From: Bifidobacterium breve
Lineage (GTDB): Bacteria; Actinomycetota; Actinomycetes; UBA12327
Reading direction: 5' to 3'
DNA: 6,323 nt
Assembly: GCA_943332445.1 (NCBI GenBank)
Contig: CALQPL010000067.1
Coordinates: 1 to 6,323, forward strand
Made by a program: the position numbers and the translations under genes. This document shows positions 4,998-6,323 of the stretch, one piece after another. The notes below the pieces were generated by a model. It was given only the letters and a program-made list of their open reading frames with translations, had not been told where the DNA came from and did no database searches. Every line of letters starts with the position of its first letter. The first letter of the stretch is position 1.

Positions 4998-6323
4998 TCA
5001 GGTTCGGCTTCCACGGATAGCAGCCACGGCGTCGGGGAGCGCATCAGCTAGTTCCCGCGAGCGCAAGGGAGAGATCTCCCCCTTGCTGAGCAACTGCCCC
5101 GCCACACCGTGAATAAAGGCGGCCATGGAGCCGGCCTCTCGGGGATCAAGCCCAGCAGCCAAATACGTTCCGGCTAGACCGCTCAGGACATCGCCGCTCC
5201 CGGCCGTACCCAACCACGAAGTTCCCGTGGAGTTTGCTCGTGTTGGCTGGCCCGCATGTGCCACCAAGGTCACGGGGCCCTTTAACAAGACACTGCAACC
5301 AAACCGGGCGGCGGCTTCTTGAACAAAGTGCAGTGGGCGAGCTTCAACGTCGCTGCGCTCGACCGCTAGCAGGCGCGCAAGCTCGCCGGCATGCGGAGTC
5401 ATTAACGTGGCGGCTGGACGTCGACTGATGACTTGGATCAGGTCCGGATCCTGTGAGACAAGCGTCAAGGCATCAGCATCGAGCAGAACCGGAGATCCAG
5501 ACTCCAGCACTTCCTGAAGTAACGCCATCGAGTACTCGTCCGTGCCAGCACCGGGTCCGATCACCCAGCTTTGTACCTGTCCAACCAGCCCGATCATCTG
5601 CGCTGCCATTTCAGGAACAGGAATATCGGGCAGCGGCATGGCAACGACTTCAGGGAACTCCTCATGGACAAGCGCGATAACTGCTGCTGGCGCCAACAAG
5701 CGCACGTAGCCTGCACCCGCGCGGATCGCTCCGGCAACACACAGCACCGCTGCTCCAGGAAACGCCGAAGACCCGGCGACCACTCCCACCACCCCACGGC
5801 GGAACTTGTCGCTGTTGGGGGCTGGGATGGGTAATCCTTCGACCACGTCGCTGACTTGCAAGGCTTCCGCTACCGGCTCGGGCAACGTCGGATTCAATCC
5901 GATGTCCACCAGTTGAACTTTTCCGGCATAACCCGAACCAGGTTCAACGAGCAGTCCGGTCTTATATGTCCCCATGCACACGGTGAGGTCTGCGGGCAAG
6001 GCCACACCATGGACCTCACCGGTATCTGCGTCGACACCGCTAGGGATATCAACGGCGATGACGAGCGCCTCATCAGGAATCTTGGCGACCACTGATGCAG
6101 CCGGTTCGCGCAAACCACCAACACCACCAATTCCCACGATGCCATCAATGACTACTTCCGCGGTTTGCCACCACTGGTGATCTTCTAGGCCATCCAATGC
6201 ATCCGCTCCATGCACACGACCACCGGCAAGCAAGAGGGCATCAAGGTGGTCATGAGTCGTGGTCCCCAACAACACTGCATCGACTCGCGCCCCACGTGTT
6301 GCCAGGTGAGAGCCCGCCAGCAA
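4998..6323 (-). CDS. nnr: Bifunctional NAD(P)H-hydrate epimerase / ADP-dependent NAD(P)HX dehydratase (N-terminus beyond window)
   Basis: This two-domain repair enzyme epimerises R- and S-forms of hydrated NADH and NADPH, then dehydrates the S-form back to the coenzyme using ADP. The frame is open at the right edge, so the start is outside; 441 residues are visible. Residues 1 to about 165 are the epimerase (YjeF N) domain: VVIDGIVGIG (57-66), VDIPSGVDADTGEV (91-104), ADLTVCMGTYKTGLL (111-125) and VDIGL (139-143). The conserved GNNGGD motif should lie just past the edge. Residues from about 170 are the dehydratase (YjeF C) domain: FPGAAVL (188-194), IRAGAGYVRL (200-209), IGPGAG (255-260), LLDADAL (280-286), TPHAGELARL (309-318), LLKG (346-349) and the catalytic GTAGSGDVLSG (372-382, with Asp378). 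It is followed 12 bases later by alr, an adjacency often seen in actinobacteria. Both domains appear intact as far as visible. Confidence 0.95.
   Translation of the reverse strand: MLAGSHLATRGARVDAVLLGTTTHDHLDALLLAGGRVHGADALDGLEDHQWWQTAEVVIDGIVGIGGVGGLREPAASVVAKIPDEALVIAVDIPSGVDADTGEVHGVALPADLTVCMGTYKTGLLVEPGSGYAGKVQLVDIGLNPTLPEPVAEALQVSDVVEGLPIPAPNSDKFRRGVVGVVAGSSAFPGAAVLCVAGAIRAGAGYVRLLAPAAVIALVHEEFPEVVAMPLPDIPVPEMAAQMIGLVGQVQSWVIGPGAGTDEYSMALLQEVLESGSPVLLDADALTLVSQDPDLIQVISRRPAATLMTPHAGELARLLAVERSDVEARPLHFVQEAAARFGCSVLLKGPVTLVAHAGQPTRANSTGTSWLGTAGSGDVLSGLAGTYLAAGLDPREAGSMAAFIHGVAGQLLSKGEISPLRSRELADALPDAVAAIRGSRT

Overview
The window is a densely packed, single-strand block of housekeeping genes. 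All eight genes lie on the minus strand, so transcription runs from position 6323 towards position 1. The conserved order (NAD(P)HX repair enzyme, alanine racemase, alpha/beta hydrolase, TsaE, TsaB, RimI, TsaD), the moderately high GC, the frequent GTG starts and the protein sequences point to an actinobacterium. The near-absence of spacer DNA fits a compact genome. I cannot place it more narrowly by eye.

Layout in transcription order: (1) 6323-4998, a bifunctional NAD(P)HX epimerase/dehydratase whose N-terminus lies beyond the right edge; (2) 4985-3831, alanine racemase (alr); (3) 3834-2770, a membrane-anchored alpha/beta hydrolase; (4) 2770-2183, a family 4 (iron-sulfur) uracil-DNA glycosylase; (5) 2186-1731, tsaE; (6) 1721-1083, tsaB; (7) 1086-616, rimI; (8) 623-1, tsaD, cut off at its C-terminus by the left edge. 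Reading frames are intact throughout and I see no pseudogene. There is no non-coding gap longer than 12 bases, and no tRNA, rRNA, CRISPR, insertion sequence or obvious internal promoter or terminator.

How the genes relate: TsaD, TsaB and TsaE are three of the four core proteins that make the t6A37 modification on tRNAs reading ANN codons. TsaC (Sua5), which makes the threonylcarbamoyl-AMP donor, is not in this window. RimI is a GNAT N-acetyltransferase that is commonly encoded with them. Alr supplies D-alanine for peptidoglycan, and the Nnr protein repairs damaged NADH and NADPH. The hydrolase and the glycosylase have no obvious metabolic link to the rest. Adjacent genes mostly overlap by 1-8 bases or are separated by about 10, so the block probably behaves as one translationally coupled operon.

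I found no convincing undescribed system. The points that merit a second look are modest: a DNA-repair glycosylase embedded between cell-wall and t6A genes, an anchored hydrolase of unknown substrate, a perfect small hairpin spanning the tsaE stop codon just before tsaB, and the chain of stop/start overlaps.
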